64,000 nt of DNA, from assembly GCF_001499855.1 (NCBI RefSeq), contig NZ_LQIK01000023.1, positions 401,164-465,163 on the forward strand. Direction: 5' to 3'. Under the pieces are notes generated by a model. It made no database searches. It was not told where the DNA came from and saw only the letters and a list, made by a program, of their open reading frames with translations. Every line of letters starts with the position of its first letter. Position 1 is the stretch's first letter. This DNA comes from Mycobacterium sp. GA-0227b. GTDB taxonomy: Bacteria > Actinomycetota > Actinomycetes > Mycobacteriales > Mycobacteriaceae. This document shows positions 1 through 9,716 of this stretch, piece after piece. Position numbers and translations under genes: made by a program.

Positions 1-356
1 CGCCTGCCGGGCTGCGCGATACCGTGCCGGTCGGCAGCCGGTTGCCGATGACCGCAGGTTCGGGCGCCAAGGTGCTGCTGGCCTACGCCGACGAGGCCAC
101 TGCGCAGGCGGTGCTGCCGACGGCGAAGTTCACCGATCGCGCGCTCGCTGAGGTGCGCAAGCGTGGCTGGGCGCAGAGCGCCGCCGAACGCGAACCCGGT
201 GTGGCGAGCGTCTCTGCGCCGGTGCGTGACGGTCGCGGCGCGGTGGTCGCCGCGGTATCGGTGTCCGGCCCCATCGACCGGATGGGCCGCCGACCGGGTG
301 CGCGATGGGCCGCCGACCTGCTGGCGGCTGCGGACGCGTTGACGCGCCGCCTCTGA
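1..356 (+). CDS. IclR-family transcriptional regulator, C-terminal part (partial)
   Basis: The reading frame is open from base 3 to the TGA at 354-356, so only the last ~117 residues are visible and the start lies left of the window. The fragment matches the IclR effector-binding domain: a 'PMTAGSGAKVLLAY' stretch, a 'KRGWAQSAAEREPGVASVSAPV' type core and a final helix ending in LTRRL. IclR proteins bind DNA through an N-terminal winged helix (not visible here) and sense small metabolites through this domain. In mycobacteria an IclR regulator sits divergent from leuCD next to the gltX tRNA region, which fits this position. Its ligand cannot be told from the fragment. Confidence 0.85.
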   Translation, partial: PAGLRDTVPVGSRLPMTAGSGAKVLLAYADEATAQAVLPTAKFTDRALAEVRKRGWAQSAAEREPGVASVSAPVRDGRGAVVAAVSVSGPIDRMGRRPGARWAADLLAAADALTRRL

Positions 357-427
357 AAAGTAAGGAGTGCTTTCGGTGCGCTACCAGTCGCTCAGCGATC
401 ACTCGCGCACCGAAGTCCCACAAGTTG

Positions 428-500
428 TACCCCCGATGGGATTCGAACCCACGCTACCGCCGTGAGAGGGCGGCGTCCTAGGCCGCTAGACGACGGGGGC
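428..500 (-). tRNA. tRNA-Glu (anticodon CTC)
   Basis: On the minus strand the 73 bases fold as a cloverleaf. The acceptor stem GCCCCCG pairs with CGGGGGT, the anticodon arm is CCGCC-CTCTCAC-GGCGG with anticodon CTC, and the T arm carries GGTTCGAATCC. The 3' CCA is not encoded; the genomic bases after the discriminator A are CAA. It lies downstream of tRNA-Gln on the same strand, as in other mycobacteria next to gltX. Confidence 0.96.
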
Positions 501-563
501 TAGAACTGGTTTTCCGGATGGCCAGCATATCTCAGCAGGAATTGTCGGCCTAATCACGGTCAT

Positions 564-638
564 TGGCTGGGGTACCAGGACTCGAACCTAGAATGGCTGA
601 ACCAGAATCAGCTGTGTTGCCAATTACACCATACCCCA
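564..638 (-). tRNA. tRNA-Gln (anticodon CTG), CCA encoded
   Basis: The minus-strand cloverleaf has acceptor stem TGGGGTA paired with TACCCCA, anticodon arm GCTGA-TTCTGGT-TCAGC (anticodon CTG) and T loop GGTTCGAGTCC. Bases 564-566 encode the 3' CCA, unlike the neighbouring tRNA-Glu. The window also encodes gatA, gatB and gatC, so Gln-tRNA is probably made by amidation of misacylated Glu-tRNA-Gln, with the Glu supplied by GltX. Both the tRNA substrate and the enzymes are therefore present here. Confidence 0.96.
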
Positions 639-755
639 TTGGCTCCCATAACCGCAGGTCACGGGACTATTTCGATCCCCCGCGGCGACGAGTGGATCCC
701 GTCGCGCGTGTGATCGGACCGACGTGCAGACTACCAAAGATCTGCGGGCCGCTTT

Positions 756-2237
756 TCACGCCTGGGCTGCGGCCGCGGCATGCTCACGGCCGGCGCGCAA
801 CCGGGCCAGGCTGCGCTCGCGACCCAGTAGCTCGAGCGATTCGAACAGCGGCGGGCTGACCGACGCGCCGGTGGCGGCGACGCGGATCGGCCCGAACGCC
901 TTGCGTGGCTTGAGCCCCAGACCCTCGAGCAGAGCCTCCTTGAGCGCCGCCTCGATGGCCGCCGTGGTCCAGTCGCCGGTGTCCTCGAGCGCGGCCAGCG
1001 CGGCGTCGAGCACCGGGACCGCCTCCGCCCGCAACTCCTTGCCCGCGGACTTCGCATCGAGTGCGAATTCGCCGTCGTTGAGGAACTTCAACAGATCCCA
1101 CGCATCACCCAGCACCACGATGCGGGTCTGCACCAGCGCGGCGGCTTCGGCGAATCCCTTCTCGTCGAGGCCCGTGTCGTAACCGCGTTGGGCGAAGTAT
1201 GCGTTCAACCGAGCCGTGAAATCCTGCCCGCTCAGCAGCCGAATGTGCTCGGCGTTCAACGCGTCGGCCTTCTTCTGGTCGAAGCGGGCCGGATTCGAGT
1301 TGACGTCGGTGACGTCGAACGCGGCCACCATCTCGTCGAGGCTGAACACGTCGCGATCCTCGGCAATGCCCCATCCCAGCAGCGCCAGGTAGTTCAGCAG
1401 GCCCTCGGGGATGAAGCCACGCTCGCGATGCAGGAACAGGTTGGATTGCGGGTCGCGTTTGGACAGCTTCTTGTTGCCGTCACCCAGAACACTTGGCAGA
1501 TGGGCGAATTCGGGAACCTGCTCGGCGACACCGATGCGGATCAGCGCCTGATACAGCGCTATCTGACGCGGGGTTGACGACAGCAGGTCCTCACCGCGCA
1601 GCACATGGCTGATCTTCATCAGCGCGTCGTCGACCGGATTCACCAACGTGTACAACGGCTCACCGTTGCCACGGGTCAATGCGAAATCGGGGACCGACCC
1701 GGCGGGGAACGTCGTTTCTCCGCGCACGAGATCGCGCCAGCCGATGTCCTCGTCCGGCATCTTCAACCGCACGACCGAGCGCCTGCCCTCGGCGCGCAAG
1801 GCCGCACGCTGCTCCGCGGTCAGGTTGCGGTCGAAGTTGTCGTAGCCCAGTTTCGGGTTTCGCCCGGCAGCCAGATGCCGCGCCTCGACTTCCTCAGGCG
1901 TGGAGAACGACTCGTACGCGTCACCGGTCTCGAGGAGCCGGGCGATCACGTCACGGTAGAGGTCGAGCCGCTCGGATTGCCGGTACGGCCCATACGGTCC
2001 ACCGACTTCGGGCCCCTCGTCCCAGTCCAGACCCAGCCAACGCAGCGCATCGAGCAGCGCGCGGTAGCTCTCCTCGGAGTCGCGCGCCGAATCGGTGTCC
2101 TCAATGCGAAATACGAATGTTCCGCCGGTATGGCGGGCGTAGGCCCAGTTGAACAATGCGGTGCGGATGAGGCCGACGTGCGGTGTACCCGTCGGCGACG
2201 GGCAGAACCGCACCCGGACGGCGTTTTCGGTTGTCAT
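756..2237 (-). CDS. gltX: Glutamyl-tRNA synthetase
   Basis: Charges tRNA-Glu with glutamate using ATP; where GatCAB is present it commonly also misacylates tRNA-Gln. The 493-residue product has the class I signature '[10 protein letters not shown]' (HIGH-like) near residue 11 and 'KKLSKRD' (KMSKS-like) near residue 255, followed by the helical anticodon-binding domain. Length matches bacterial GltX. I chose the ATG at 2237, though the frame stays open upstream, because the family starts with '[17 protein letters not shown]'-like sequence and this ATG overlaps the stop of the upstream FAH-family gene (ATGA). The two genes form a minus-strand unit ahead of the two tRNA genes. Confidence 0.97.
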   Translation of the reverse strand: MTTENAVRVRFCPSPTGTPHVGLIRTALFNWAYARHTGGTFVFRIEDTDSARDSEESYRALLDALRWLGLDWDEGPEVGGPYGPYRQSERLDLYRDVIARLLETGDAYESFSTPEEVEARHLAAGRNPKLGYDNFDRNLTAEQRAALRAEGRRSVVRLKMPDEDIGWRDLVRGETTFPAGSVPDFALTRGNGEPLYTLVNPVDDALMKISHVLRGEDLLSSTPRQIALYQALIRIGVAEQVPEFAHLPSVLGDGNKKLSKRDPQSNLFLHRERGFIPEGLLNYLALLGWGIAEDRDVFSLDEMVAAFDVTDVNSNPARFDQKKADALNAEHIRLLSGQDFTARLNAYFAQRGYDTGLDEKGFAEAAALVQTRIVVLGDAWDLLKFLNDGEFALDAKSAGKELRAEAVPVLDAALAALEDTGDWTTAAIEAALKEALLEGLGLKPRKAFGPIRVAATGASVSPPLFESLELLGRERSLARLRAGREHAAAAAQA

Positions 2238-3052
2238 GTTTTCCCTTTGCGCACAACTGGATTCGTCAGTGTGCCGATGCCCTCGACGGTGATACTGACG
2301 GTATCGGAGTCCTCGATCGGCCCGACCCCCTCCGGTGTGCCGGTGAGGATCAGGTCGCCGGGCAGCAGCGTCATCACCCGCGAGATCCACTCGACGATGG
2401 CCCCGACGTCGTGAATCATGTTCGAGGTCCGGCTGTTCTGTTTGACCGCACCATTGACCTCGGTGCGGATCGCCAGATCCGCGGGGTCGACGTCGGTGAC
2501 GATCCACGGCCCGATCGGGCAGAACGAGTCGTGGCCCTTCGCGCGGGTCCACTGCCCGTCCTTCTGCTGCTGGTCGCGCGCCGAGACGTCGTTGCCGATG
2601 GTGTAGCCGAGGATGTTCTCCGCGGCCCGCGCGGCAGGTACGTCCTTGCAGGGCCGGCCGATCACCACGGCCAGTTCACCTTCGAAATGGACGGGATTGG
2701 CGTCGGCGGGCAGTTGGATCGGCACGTTCGGGCCGATGATCGCTGTGTTGGGCTTCATGAAGATGACCGGCTCCTCGAACGACGTCACGCTGTGTCCGGT
2801 GCTGCTTCTCGCCTGCGCAGCCATCTCCTCGATGTGCGCGGCATAGTTCTTGCCGACACAGACCACCTTGCTGGCCAGGATGGGCGCGAGCAGGCGGACA
2901 TCGGCGAGCGGCCACTGCCTGCCGGTGAACTGGGGGGCGCCGAACGGATGCTCCGCGATCTCCCGCGCGACTGCCTGGTCAGGATCGTCGGGCGGGCCCT
3001 CGACGCTGACGAAGGCGACTCCGTCGGGACTGGCGATTCGGCCAAGGCGCAT
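2234..3052 (-). CDS. Fumarylacetoacetate hydrolase-family protein (Rv2993c-like)
   Basis: Protein of 272 residues with the FAH-fold catalytic domain from about residue 60 on: '[16 protein letters not shown]', '[13 protein letters not shown]' with the acidic metal ligands, and '[19 protein letters not shown]' near the C-terminus. Family members cleave or isomerise C-C bonds of beta-diketo or 2-hydroxydienoic acids using Mg2+. In M. tuberculosis the homologue is annotated as a 2-hydroxyhepta-2,4-diene-1,7-dioate isomerase, but the substrate is not established. It is translationally coupled to gltX (4-base overlap) although no metabolic link is evident. Confidence 0.9.
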   Translation of the reverse strand: MRLGRIASPDGVAFVSVEGPPDDPDQAVAREIAEHPFGAPQFTGRQWPLADVRLLAPILASKVVCVGKNYAAHIEEMAAQARSSTGHSVTSFEEPVIFMKPNTAIIGPNVPIQLPADANPVHFEGELAVVIGRPCKDVPAARAAENILGYTIGNDVSARDQQQKDGQWTRAKGHDSFCPIGPWIVTDVDPADLAIRTEVNGAVKQNSRTSNMIHDVGAIVEWISRVMTLLPGDLILTGTPEGVGPIEDSDTVSITVEGIGTLTNPVVRKGKT

Positions 3053-3167
3053 GCCGTCAGCCTAGTGGGGGTGGTCATCGCGGCCGCGGACCGCTCCCCC
3101 GCCGCCGATGTCTCACTACATGAGAATGGGATTCAGCATCGTGAGAAGCCTGTGCCACCATGGACCG

Positions 3168-4379
3168 ATGCCCGTCGAGTCGATCAGCCGTGCGCGGCGC
3201 TGGTCGCTGCTGGGGACCGCGCTCGCGGCGACGACGAGCGCCAACGTGTTCATCAACGGCGCGGCGTTTCTCATTCCGACGCTGCACACCGAGCGCGGAC
3301 TCGACCTCGCCGCGGCCGGGCTGTTGTCGTCGATGCCGAGCCTCGGTCTGGTGATCACGTTGATCGCGTGGGGCTATGTGGTCGACCGCGTCGGGGAACG
3401 CTTCGTGCTGACGGTCGGCTCGGGCCTGATCGCCGCCGCGGCGTTCGCGGCGGCCTCGGTGGATTCACTGTTCGCGATGGGCGCCTTCCTGCTCCTGGGC
3501 GGAATGGCCGCCGCCAGCAGCAATTCGGCAAGCGGGCGGTTGGTGGTCGGCTGGTTCCCGCCGGATCAGCGCGGGCTCGTGATGGGCATCCGCCAGACCG
3601 CGACGCCGCTCGGCGTCGGGTTCGGCGCGCTGGTGATTCCGCGGTTGGCCGAAAGCCACGGTGTGTCAGCGGCATTGCTGTTCCCGGCGATCGTATGTGC
3701 CGTCTCGGCGGCGGTCTGCGCGGTCGCGGTGATCGACCCGCCCCGGCCGCCGCGCTCCGAAGCGCCCGCCGATCATCTGGCCAACCCCTATCGCGGATCG
3801 TCCGTGCTGTGGCGCATCCACGCCGTGTCGGTGTTGCTGGTCGTTCCGCAGGCCGTCCTGTGGACGTTCACGTTGGTGTGGCTGATGACCGACCGCGGTT
3901 GGTCGGCGGCCTCGGCGGGCGTCCTCGTCACCGTGGCTCAAATACTCGGTGCCGGTGGCCGTATCGCCGCCGGGCACTGGTCCGACCGACTGGGCCAGCG
4001 GTTGCGGCCGATCCGGTGGATCGCTGCGGGCGCCGCCGTCTCCATGGGCCTGCTGGCGCTGTCGGACTGGCTCAGCTCACCGGTGAGCGTGGCCGTGATG
4101 GTCGTCGCTTCGGTGATCACCGTGTCCGACAACGGGTTGGCCTTCACCGCGATCGCCGAGATAGCCGGCCCGTTCTGGAGCGGACGCGCGCTGGGCACCC
4201 AGAACACCAGCCAGCACCTGGCGTCGGCGGCCGCGGCCCCGCTGTTCGGTGCGTTGATAGGCGCGGGGGGATATCCGGCAGCGTTCGCGGTGAGTGCATT
4301 GCTACCGCTGGCGGCGATTCCGGTCGTGCCGGCGGACGAACCGGCTTTCGCGAAACGGCGAGAGGTGCGAAACGACTAG
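3168..4379 (+). CDS. Major facilitator superfamily transporter (Rv2994-like)
   Basis: About 403 residues with roughly 12 hydrophobic segments and the MFS loop motif '[13 protein letters not shown]' between segments 2 and 3. The first helix begins near residue 12 ('[19 protein letters not shown]'). I start it at ATG 3168 ('[11 protein letters not shown]') rather than at an upstream in-frame start at 3108, because mycobacterial homologues begin close to the first helix. It is divergent from the FAH gene and runs into leuB tail to tail with a 4-base overlap. The substrate is unknown; drug or metabolite export are both possible. Confidence 0.88.
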   Translation: MPVESISRARRWSLLGTALAATTSANVFINGAAFLIPTLHTERGLDLAAAGLLSSMPSLGLVITLIAWGYVVDRVGERFVLTVGSGLIAAAAFAAASVDSLFAMGAFLLLGGMAAASSNSASGRLVVGWFPPDQRGLVMGIRQTATPLGVGFGALVIPRLAESHGVSAALLFPAIVCAVSAAVCAVAVIDPPRPPRSEAPADHLANPYRGSSVLWRIHAVSVLLVVPQAVLWTFTLVWLMTDRGWSAASAGVLVTVAQILGAGGRIAAGHWSDRLGQRLRPIRWIAAGAAVSMGLLALSDWLSSPVSVAVMVVASVITVSDNGLAFTAIAEIAGPFWSGRALGTQNTSQHLASAAAAPLFGALIGAGGYPAAFAVSALLPLAAIPVVPADEPAFAKRREVRND

Positions 4380-5386
4380 AGGTTGGCCGCGATCCGATCA
4401 CCGATCTGCGTGGTGCTCAGCGTGGCGTCTCCGCGTGTGGCCAGATGCTGTTCGACGGCCTTGTCGACGCGGGCGGCCGCGTCGATCTCGCCGACGTGGG
4501 ACAACAGCAGCGCGACCGACATGACCGCAGCGGTCGGATCGGCGACCCCCTGCCCCGCGATGTCGGGGGCGCTGCCGTGCACCGGTTCGAACATCGACGG
4601 GTTGGTCCGTGTCGCATCGATATTGCCGCTGGCCGCCAGGCCGATACCCCCGCACACCGCGGCGGCGAGATCGGTGACGATGTCGCCGAACAGGTTGTCG
4701 GTGACGATCACATCAAAACGATCAGGACTGGTCACCATATGGATGGTTGCGGCGTCGACGTGCTGGTAGGCCACCTCGACGTCGGGGTAGTCGGCGCCGA
4801 CCTCTTCGACGATGCGCGACCACAGCGCGCCCGCGAAGGTCAGCACGTTGTTCTTGTGCACCAGGGTCAGATGCTTGCGGCGCTGCTGCGCCCGGCCGAA
4901 CGCATCCGTCACGACCCGACGCACGCCGAACGCGGTGTTGACGCTCACCTCGGTGGCGATCTCGTGCGGGGTTCCGACCCGGATCGCCCCGCCCGTACCG
5001 GTGTACGGGCCTTCGGTGCCTTCCCGCACGACGACGAAGTCGATGTCGGGGTCGCCGGCCAACGGACTGGTCACTCCGGGATAGAGGCGACCCGGCCGCA
5101 GGTTGATGTGGTGGTCGAGGGCGAACCGGATGCGCAGGAGCAGACCGCGTTCCAGCACGCCGCTGGGCACCGACGGATCACCGATCGCGCCGAGCAGGAT
5201 CGCGTCGTGCTCGCGCAGTTCGTCGAGCACCGAGTCCGGCAGCACCTCGCCGGTCTCGTGGTACCGGCGCGCCCCCAGGTCGTAGCGCGTCTTGTCCACC
5301 CCGGGCACCACCGCGTCGAGCACCTTGACGGCCTCGCCGACGACCTCAGGACCGATGCCGTCGCCGGCGATGATCGCCAGTTTCAT
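4376..5386 (-). CDS. leuB: 3-isopropylmalate dehydrogenase
   Basis: Third enzyme of leucine synthesis: oxidises and decarboxylates 3-isopropylmalate to 2-oxoisocaproate with NAD+. The 336-residue product shows '[18 protein letters not shown]' at the N-terminus, '[13 protein letters not shown]', the substrate-binding '[17 protein letters not shown]' and the metal/cofactor region '[21 protein letters not shown]' then '[15 protein letters not shown]'. Its ATG overlaps the serA stop (ATGA), so serA-leuB is a coupled operon, as in M. tuberculosis. Confidence 0.97.
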   Translation of the reverse strand: MKLAIIAGDGIGPEVVGEAVKVLDAVVPGVDKTRYDLGARRYHETGEVLPDSVLDELREHDAILLGAIGDPSVPSGVLERGLLLRIRFALDHHINLRPGRLYPGVTSPLAGDPDIDFVVVREGTEGPYTGTGGAIRVGTPHEIATEVSVNTAFGVRRVVTDAFGRAQQRRKHLTLVHKNNVLTFAGALWSRIVEEVGADYPDVEVAYQHVDAATIHMVTSPDRFDVIVTDNLFGDIVTDLAAAVCGGIGLAASGNIDATRTNPSMFEPVHGSAPDIAGQGVADPTAAVMSVALLLSHVGEIDAAARVDKAVEQHLATRGDATLSTTQIGDRIAANL

Positions 5387-6969
5387 GACAGGTCAACCAC
5401 TTCCAGCATGTTGGCGCCGACCTGGTCGGCGATCGCGGACCGCACATCGTCGGGCACATCGCGGTCGATGCGCAGCAGGATCGTCGCGCCCGGTCCCTCG
5501 GCGTCCTCGCTCAGTTGGGCGGCGTGGATGTTGATGTCGGCACCGCCCAGGATGGTTCCGATCTTGCCGAGCGTGCCCGGCCGGTCGAAGTAGTTGATGA
5601 TCAGGTAGACGCCTTCGGCGCGCAGATCGAAGTTGCGCTCGTTGATCTGGACGATCTTCTCGATCAGCTGCGGGCCCGTCAGCGTGCCGGCCACGTTGGC
5701 GGTCGACCCGTCGGCGTAGACCGCCCGCACGTCGACCATGCTGCGGTGGTTGGGGCTTTCGGTCGCAGTGGTGATGTCGGCCTGCACCCCGCGTTCGGCG
5801 GCGAGCGCCGGCGCATTGACGAATGTCACCGGATCCTCGATGACCGCTGAGAACAACCCGCGAAGCGCCGAAAGTCTCAGCACCTCAGCGTCTTCGGCCG
5901 CGAGCTCGCCGCGCACCTGAACCGAGAGCGACACCGGCAGCTCGTCGCCCAGCACGCCGACCAGCAAGCCGAGCTTGCGGACCAGGTCGAGCCACGGCGC
6001 GACCTCTTCACCGACGACTCCGCCGCCGACATTGACTGCGTCGGGTACGAATTCGCCCGCCAGTGCCAGCTTCACGCTCGCCGCGACGTCGGTACCCGCC
6101 CGATCCTGCGCCTCTGCGGTCGACGCCCCCAGGTGCGGGGTCACCACGACCTGAGGCAATTCGAACAACGGGCTTTCGGTGGTCGGCTCCTTGGCGAACA
6201 CATCGATGCCCGCCGCCCGGACATGGCCCGAGTTGACCGCCTGGGCCAGCGCATCCTCGTCGATCAGCCCGCCGCGGGCCGCGTTGACGATGATCACGCC
6301 GGGTTTGGTCTTCGCCAGCGCGTCCTTGCCGATCAATCCCGCCGTCTCCGGCGTCTTGGGCAGGTGCACCGAGATGAAGTCCGCGCGGGCCAGCAACTCG
6401 TCGAGGGTCAGCAGCTCGATACCGAGTTGCGCCGCGCGGGCCGCCGAGACGTATGGGTCGTAGGCCACGACGTGAGTACCGAACGCGGCCAGCCGCTGGG
6501 CCACCAGCTGGCCGATGCGGCCCAGGCCCACCACGCCGACCGTCTTGCCGTAGATCTCGGTGCCCGAGAACGACGAGCGCTTCCAGGTGCGTGCGCGCAG
6601 CGACGCATCGGCGGCGGGAATATCGCGCGCCGCGGCCAGCATGAGGGCCAGCGCATGTTCGGCCGCGCTGTGGATGTTCGACGTCGGCGCGTTGACCACC
6701 AGCACCCCGCGGGCGGTGGCGGCGTCCACGTCGACGTTGTCGAGGCCGACGCCGGCGCGGGCGACGATCTTGAGTTTGGGCGCCGCGGCGAGCACCTCGG
6801 CGTCCACCGTCGTCGCCGAGCGCACCAGTAGCGCGTCGGCTTCGGGCACCGCGGCCAGCAGCTTCGGCCGGTCCGGGCCGTCGACCCAGCGGACTTCTAC
6901 CTGGTCGCCGAGGGCGGCGACCGTCGACTCAGCCAATTTGTCGGCGATCAGTACAACGGGCAGGCTCAC
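5383..6969 (-). CDS. serA: D-3-phosphoglycerate dehydrogenase
   Basis: First committed step of serine synthesis: NAD+-dependent oxidation of 3-phosphoglycerate to phosphohydroxypyruvate. At 528 residues it is the long mycobacterial type. It has a catalytic and nucleotide-binding domain with '[20 protein letters not shown]' near 145 and '[13 protein letters not shown]', an intervening substrate-binding domain (~310-450), and a C-terminal ACT domain with '[19 protein letters not shown]' near 465. In the family the ACT and intervening domains mediate serine feedback inhibition. It is the first gene of serA-leuB; its start lies 54 bases from the divergent oxidoreductase start at 7024, so the promoters are closely packed. 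Confidence 0.97.
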   Translation of the reverse strand: MSLPVVLIADKLAESTVAALGDQVEVRWVDGPDRPKLLAAVPEADALLVRSATTVDAEVLAAAPKLKIVARAGVGLDNVDVDAATARGVLVVNAPTSNIHSAAEHALALMLAAARDIPAADASLRARTWKRSSFSGTEIYGKTVGVVGLGRIGQLVAQRLAAFGTHVVAYDPYVSAARAAQLGIELLTLDELLARADFISVHLPKTPETAGLIGKDALAKTKPGVIIVNAARGGLIDEDALAQAVNSGHVRAAGIDVFAKEPTTESPLFELPQVVVTPHLGASTAEAQDRAGTDVAASVKLALAGEFVPDAVNVGGGVVGEEVAPWLDLVRKLGLLVGVLGDELPVSLSVQVRGELAAEDAEVLRLSALRGLFSAVIEDPVTFVNAPALAAERGVQADITTATESPNHRSMVDVRAVYADGSTANVAGTLTGPQLIEKIVQINERNFDLRAEGVYLIINYFDRPGTLGKIGTILGGADINIHAAQLSEDAEGPGATILLRIDRDVPDDVRSAIADQVGANMLEVVDLS

Positions 6970-7023
6970 GCGGTCAGCCTAATGGGCTTGACTCGGCGGG
7001 TGGTGGGCGGGAGAAATGCGAGC

Positions 7024-8454
7024 GTGGATATCACCGTCGTCGGAAGCGGACCCAACGGCTTGGCCGCCGCCGTCATCTGCGCCCGGGCCGGCCTGTCGGT
7101 GCAGGTGCTGGAGGCGCAACCGACTTTCGGCGGTGGCGCGCGCACGCTGCCCGATCCCGAATTCCCTGAAATCTCGCACGACATCTGTTCGGCCGTGCAT
7201 CCGCTGGCGCTGGCATCACCGTTCCTTGCCGAGTTCGATCTGCCCGCCCGCGGCGTGACCCTGAACGTGCCCGAGGTGTCCTACGCCAATCCCCTTCCGG
7301 GTTCACGCTCGGCGGTCGGATATCACGACCTCGACCGGACCGTCGCGGAGCTCGAACACGGGCAGTCCTGGCGCAGGTTGTTCGGGCCGATGGTCGAACG
7401 CGACGCCGCGGTGCTGGACCTGCTGCTCGGTGACAAGCGCTCGCTCCCGACGAATCCGGTTGCCGCCGTACAGGTGGCCCGCCGGCTTCTCGAACAAGGC
7501 ACGCCGGCGTGGGGTGCGCTGTCCGGCGCCGACGCGCGCGCGTTGTTCAGTGGTGTTGCCGCGCATGTGATCTCGCCGATGCCGTCGCTCGTGTCAGCGG
7601 GCGGCGGGTTGATGCTCGGCACGCTCGCGCACACCGTCGGCTGGCCGATCCCCGTGGGCGGCAGCCAGGCGATCGTCGACGCGCTGATCGACGACCTACG
7701 CGCCCACGGTGGCGTGCTCATCGCCGACCACGAAGTCACCGAACCCCCAACCGGTGTCACGCTTTTCGACACCGCGCCCACCGCGCTGGCCGCCATCTAC
7801 GCCGACAAGCTACCTCGCCGGTACGCAAAAGCGTTACAACGGTACCGATTCGGTCCGGGTGTGGCCAAAGTCGACTTTGTGTTGTCCGACGATGTGCCGT
7901 TCACCGACGAGCGGTTACGACGGGCGCCCACCCTGCACATGGGTGGCACCCGCGAGCAGATGGCCCACGCCGAACGCGAGATCGTCGCCGGCCGACACCC
8001 CGAGTGGCCGATGGTGCTCGCCGCTCTGCCACACCTACTCGATCCTGGTCGAATCGACGCCAAGGGTCGGCGGCCGATGTGGACCTACGCGCATGTGCCG
8101 TCCGGTTCGACCGTCGACCAGGCCGAGCCGGTCAACAGAATCTTCGAGCGCTTCGCGCCGGGCTTCCGCGACGTCGTGGTGGCGGTCCGGTCCGTGCCCG
8201 CCGCCCGACTGGCAGAGCACAATGCCAACCTCGTCGGCGGCGATATCGGCGTCGGCGGCAACACGCTGATGCATGCTCTGGGCGGACCGACCCCCCGGCT
8301 CAATCCGTGGAGCACACCCGTGCCCGGTGTCTACCTGTGTTCATCGGCCACCCCACCCGGTGGCGGCGTGCACGGCATGGCCGGCTATTTCGCCGCCCGA
8401 ACAGTTCTGCGCCGTGAGTTCGGTATCAAGACGATGCCCGCGCTGTCGCCCTGA
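7024..8454 (+). CDS. FAD-dependent oxidoreductase, phytoene-desaturase-related (Rv2997-like)
   Basis: About 476 residues with an N-terminal dinucleotide-binding motif 'DITVVGSGPNGLAAAVICA' and a following 'GGGARTLPDPEFPEISHDICSAVHP' that is typical of the amine-oxidase/phytoene-dehydrogenase superfamily. The C-terminal FAD segment is 'VYLCSSATPPGGGVHGMAGY'. I prefer the GTG at 7024 because GGGAG at 7009-7013 gives a good ribosome site; an in-frame ATG at 6982 has none. The substrate is not known. It ends just before the carotenoid operon but is conserved in non-carotenogenic mycobacteria, so it is probably not part of that pathway. Confidence 0.85.
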   Translation: MDITVVGSGPNGLAAAVICARAGLSVQVLEAQPTFGGGARTLPDPEFPEISHDICSAVHPLALASPFLAEFDLPARGVTLNVPEVSYANPLPGSRSAVGYHDLDRTVAELEHGQSWRRLFGPMVERDAAVLDLLLGDKRSLPTNPVAAVQVARRLLEQGTPAWGALSGADARALFSGVAAHVISPMPSLVSAGGGLMLGTLAHTVGWPIPVGGSQAIVDALIDDLRAHGGVLIADHEVTEPPTGVTLFDTAPTALAAIYADKLPRRYAKALQRYRFGPGVAKVDFVLSDDVPFTDERLRRAPTLHMGGTREQMAHAEREIVAGRHPEWPMVLAALPHLLDPGRIDAKGRRPMWTYAHVPSGSTVDQAEPVNRIFERFAPGFRDVVVAVRSVPAARLAEHNANLVGGDIGVGGNTLMHALGGPTPRLNPWSTPVPGVYLCSSATPPGGGVHGMAGYFAARTVLRREFGIKTMPALSP

Positions 8455-8474
8455 GCCCACAGCGTCGCTCAGCC

Positions 8475-8559
8475 ATCGATGCAAAAACGATGCATAGATG
8501 CGGCCACCCTGGGGTACCCCGATTGAGTTGCCCCGATTCGGGTACTTGTCGTCGCATCG
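8475..8559 (+). promoter_or_regulatory. Candidate operator region upstream of the carotenoid operon
   Basis: The 122-base gap before crtE holds CGATGCA at 8477-8483 and again at 8488-8494, exactly 11 bases apart, with a third GATGC at 8497-8501 and an inverted GCATCG at 8554-8559. There is also a perfect palindrome GGGGTACCCC (8511-8520) and a direct repeat of CCCCGATT (8517-8524, 8531-8538). An exact 12-base copy of ATCGATGCAAAA recurs inverted at 16102-16113. Helically phased direct repeats are the known operator style of CarH-type MerR regulators; that the regulator encoded at 16994-17830 binds here is inference. I could not fix -35/-10 elements. Confidence 0.55.
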
Positions 8560-8576
8560 AGTGAAGGGGACGCTGC

Positions 8577-9716
8577 TTGAGCGGTACCAACGGATACACG
8601 CGCGCCCCGCTGCTGGCGATGGCGGAGCCCGTCGCTCCGCAGAGAGGCCTGCTGGCGACGGCGTTTCCGGTATGGCGCGACTCCTTGCGGCGTGAGGTGT
8701 TGCGGTCCCTCGCCGATTTCGTCCGTACGCGCTGCGCTGACGAGCTCAGCGCCGCAGGAGTCGATCTCGCGACCGAGGTACTGCAGGCTTTCGTCGCCGG
8801 CGGCAAGTGTGTGCGCTCGACGTATATGTATCTGGGCTGGCTGTGCGGAGCCGACGACGATCCGGGCGCGCTGCGTGCCGCCGCCAGTTTCGAGCTGCTC
8901 CACGCGTTCGCGCTGCTGCAGGACGACGTGATGGACGGCTCCGAGCTGCGGCGCGGACGCCCCGCGGCCCACATTCGGTTCGCGCAGTGGCACCGCGAGC
9001 GAGCGATGTCGGGTTCACCGGAACGCTTCGGTGAGGCGGCCGCCGTCCTGCTCGGTGACCTGTGCCTGGTGTGGGCCGAGCAGATGATGCGCGAGAGCGG
9101 AGTCGACGACGTCGCACTGTCCCGCGGCTGGCCCCGCTACGACGCGATGCGCACTGAACTCGCCGTCGGCCAGTTCGCCGACCTTGTCAACGACGCCGCC
9201 GAATTCCCGCAGTGGGAAAAGGTTCTCGACGTGCTACGGCGCAAATCCGGCAACTACACCGTGCGCAGGCCGCTGGAGATCGGGGCCGCTATGGCCGGAT
9301 GCGCGCCCTCTCAGCTGCGGCTGCTCGGGGAGTACGGCGAAGCGGTCGGCGAGGCGTTCCAATTGCGCGACGACGTACTGGGTATCTTCGGCTCGCCCGA
9401 GATCACCGGTAAGCCCGCGGGCAGCGATCTCTTCGAGCACAAGGCGACGAGCGTGGTGGTGGCGGCCTACCGGCTCGCCGATGCGACACGTCGGCGCGAG
9501 CTGACGCAGTTGATGAGCACCTCCGATCTCCGCGACGCCGACATCCGGCGGTGGCGGAAGCTCATCGTCGCCACGGGTGCCGTGGAATGGATTGAGCAGC
9601 TTATCGATTCGCGCCTCACCCGCGCTCTCGACCTGATCGACACCGGACAGGTGGACCCGCTGACCCGCACCGCGCTGGCCGACATGGCCGCCGCCTGCAC
9701 CGAACGGGCCGCGTGA
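8577..9716 (+). CDS. crtE: Geranylgeranyl diphosphate synthase (polyprenyl synthetase)
   Basis: Makes the C20 precursor GGPP from IPP and allylic diphosphates for carotenoid synthesis. The 379-residue protein has both Asp-rich motifs: DDVMD at 116-120 followed by 'GSELRRGRP', and 'QLRDDVLGIFG' in the C-terminal half, plus the 'GGKCVRS' IPP-binding stretch. The start appears to be TTG at 8577, supported by GAAGGGG (8563-8569) at ribosome-binding distance; a later in-frame ATG (codon 15) is possible. First gene of the crt operon; its TGA overlaps the crtI start. The role in carotenoids rests on context, because the fold alone does not fix product chain length. Confidence 0.92.
   Translation: MSGTNGYTRAPLLAMAEPVAPQRGLLATAFPVWRDSLRREVLRSLADFVRTRCADELSAAGVDLATEVLQAFVAGGKCVRSTYMYLGWLCGADDDPGALRAAASFELLHAFALLQDDVMDGSELRRGRPAAHIRFAQWHRERAMSGSPERFGEAAAVLLGDLCLVWAEQMMRESGVDDVALSRGWPRYDAMRTELAVGQFADLVNDAAEFPQWEKVLDVLRRKSGNYTVRRPLEIGAAMAGCAPSQLRLLGEYGEAVGEAFQLRDDVLGIFGSPEITGKPAGSDLFEHKATSVVVAAYRLADATRRRELTQLMSTSDLRDADIRRWRKLIVATGAVEWIEQLIDSRLTRALDLIDTGQVDPLTRTALADMAAACTERAA

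Noticed and set aside
2183..5593. A very long plus-strand open frame (over 1100 codons) across gltX/FAH/MFS/leuB/serA
   Set aside because: It runs antisense or out of frame over well-recognised genes and encodes Arg/Gly/Asp-rich sequence without motifs; a usual artefact of high GC.
7024..8454. The FAD oxidoreductase before crtE as an extra carotenoid desaturase
   Set aside because: It belongs to the same superfamily, but it is conserved next to serA in mycobacteria without the crt locus and is separated from crtE by a regulated gap.
8511..8520. GGGGTACCCC as the operator of the carotenoid regulator
   Set aside because: It is a perfect palindrome but does not recur at the other locus promoters, unlike the CGATGCA motif; kept only as a note.
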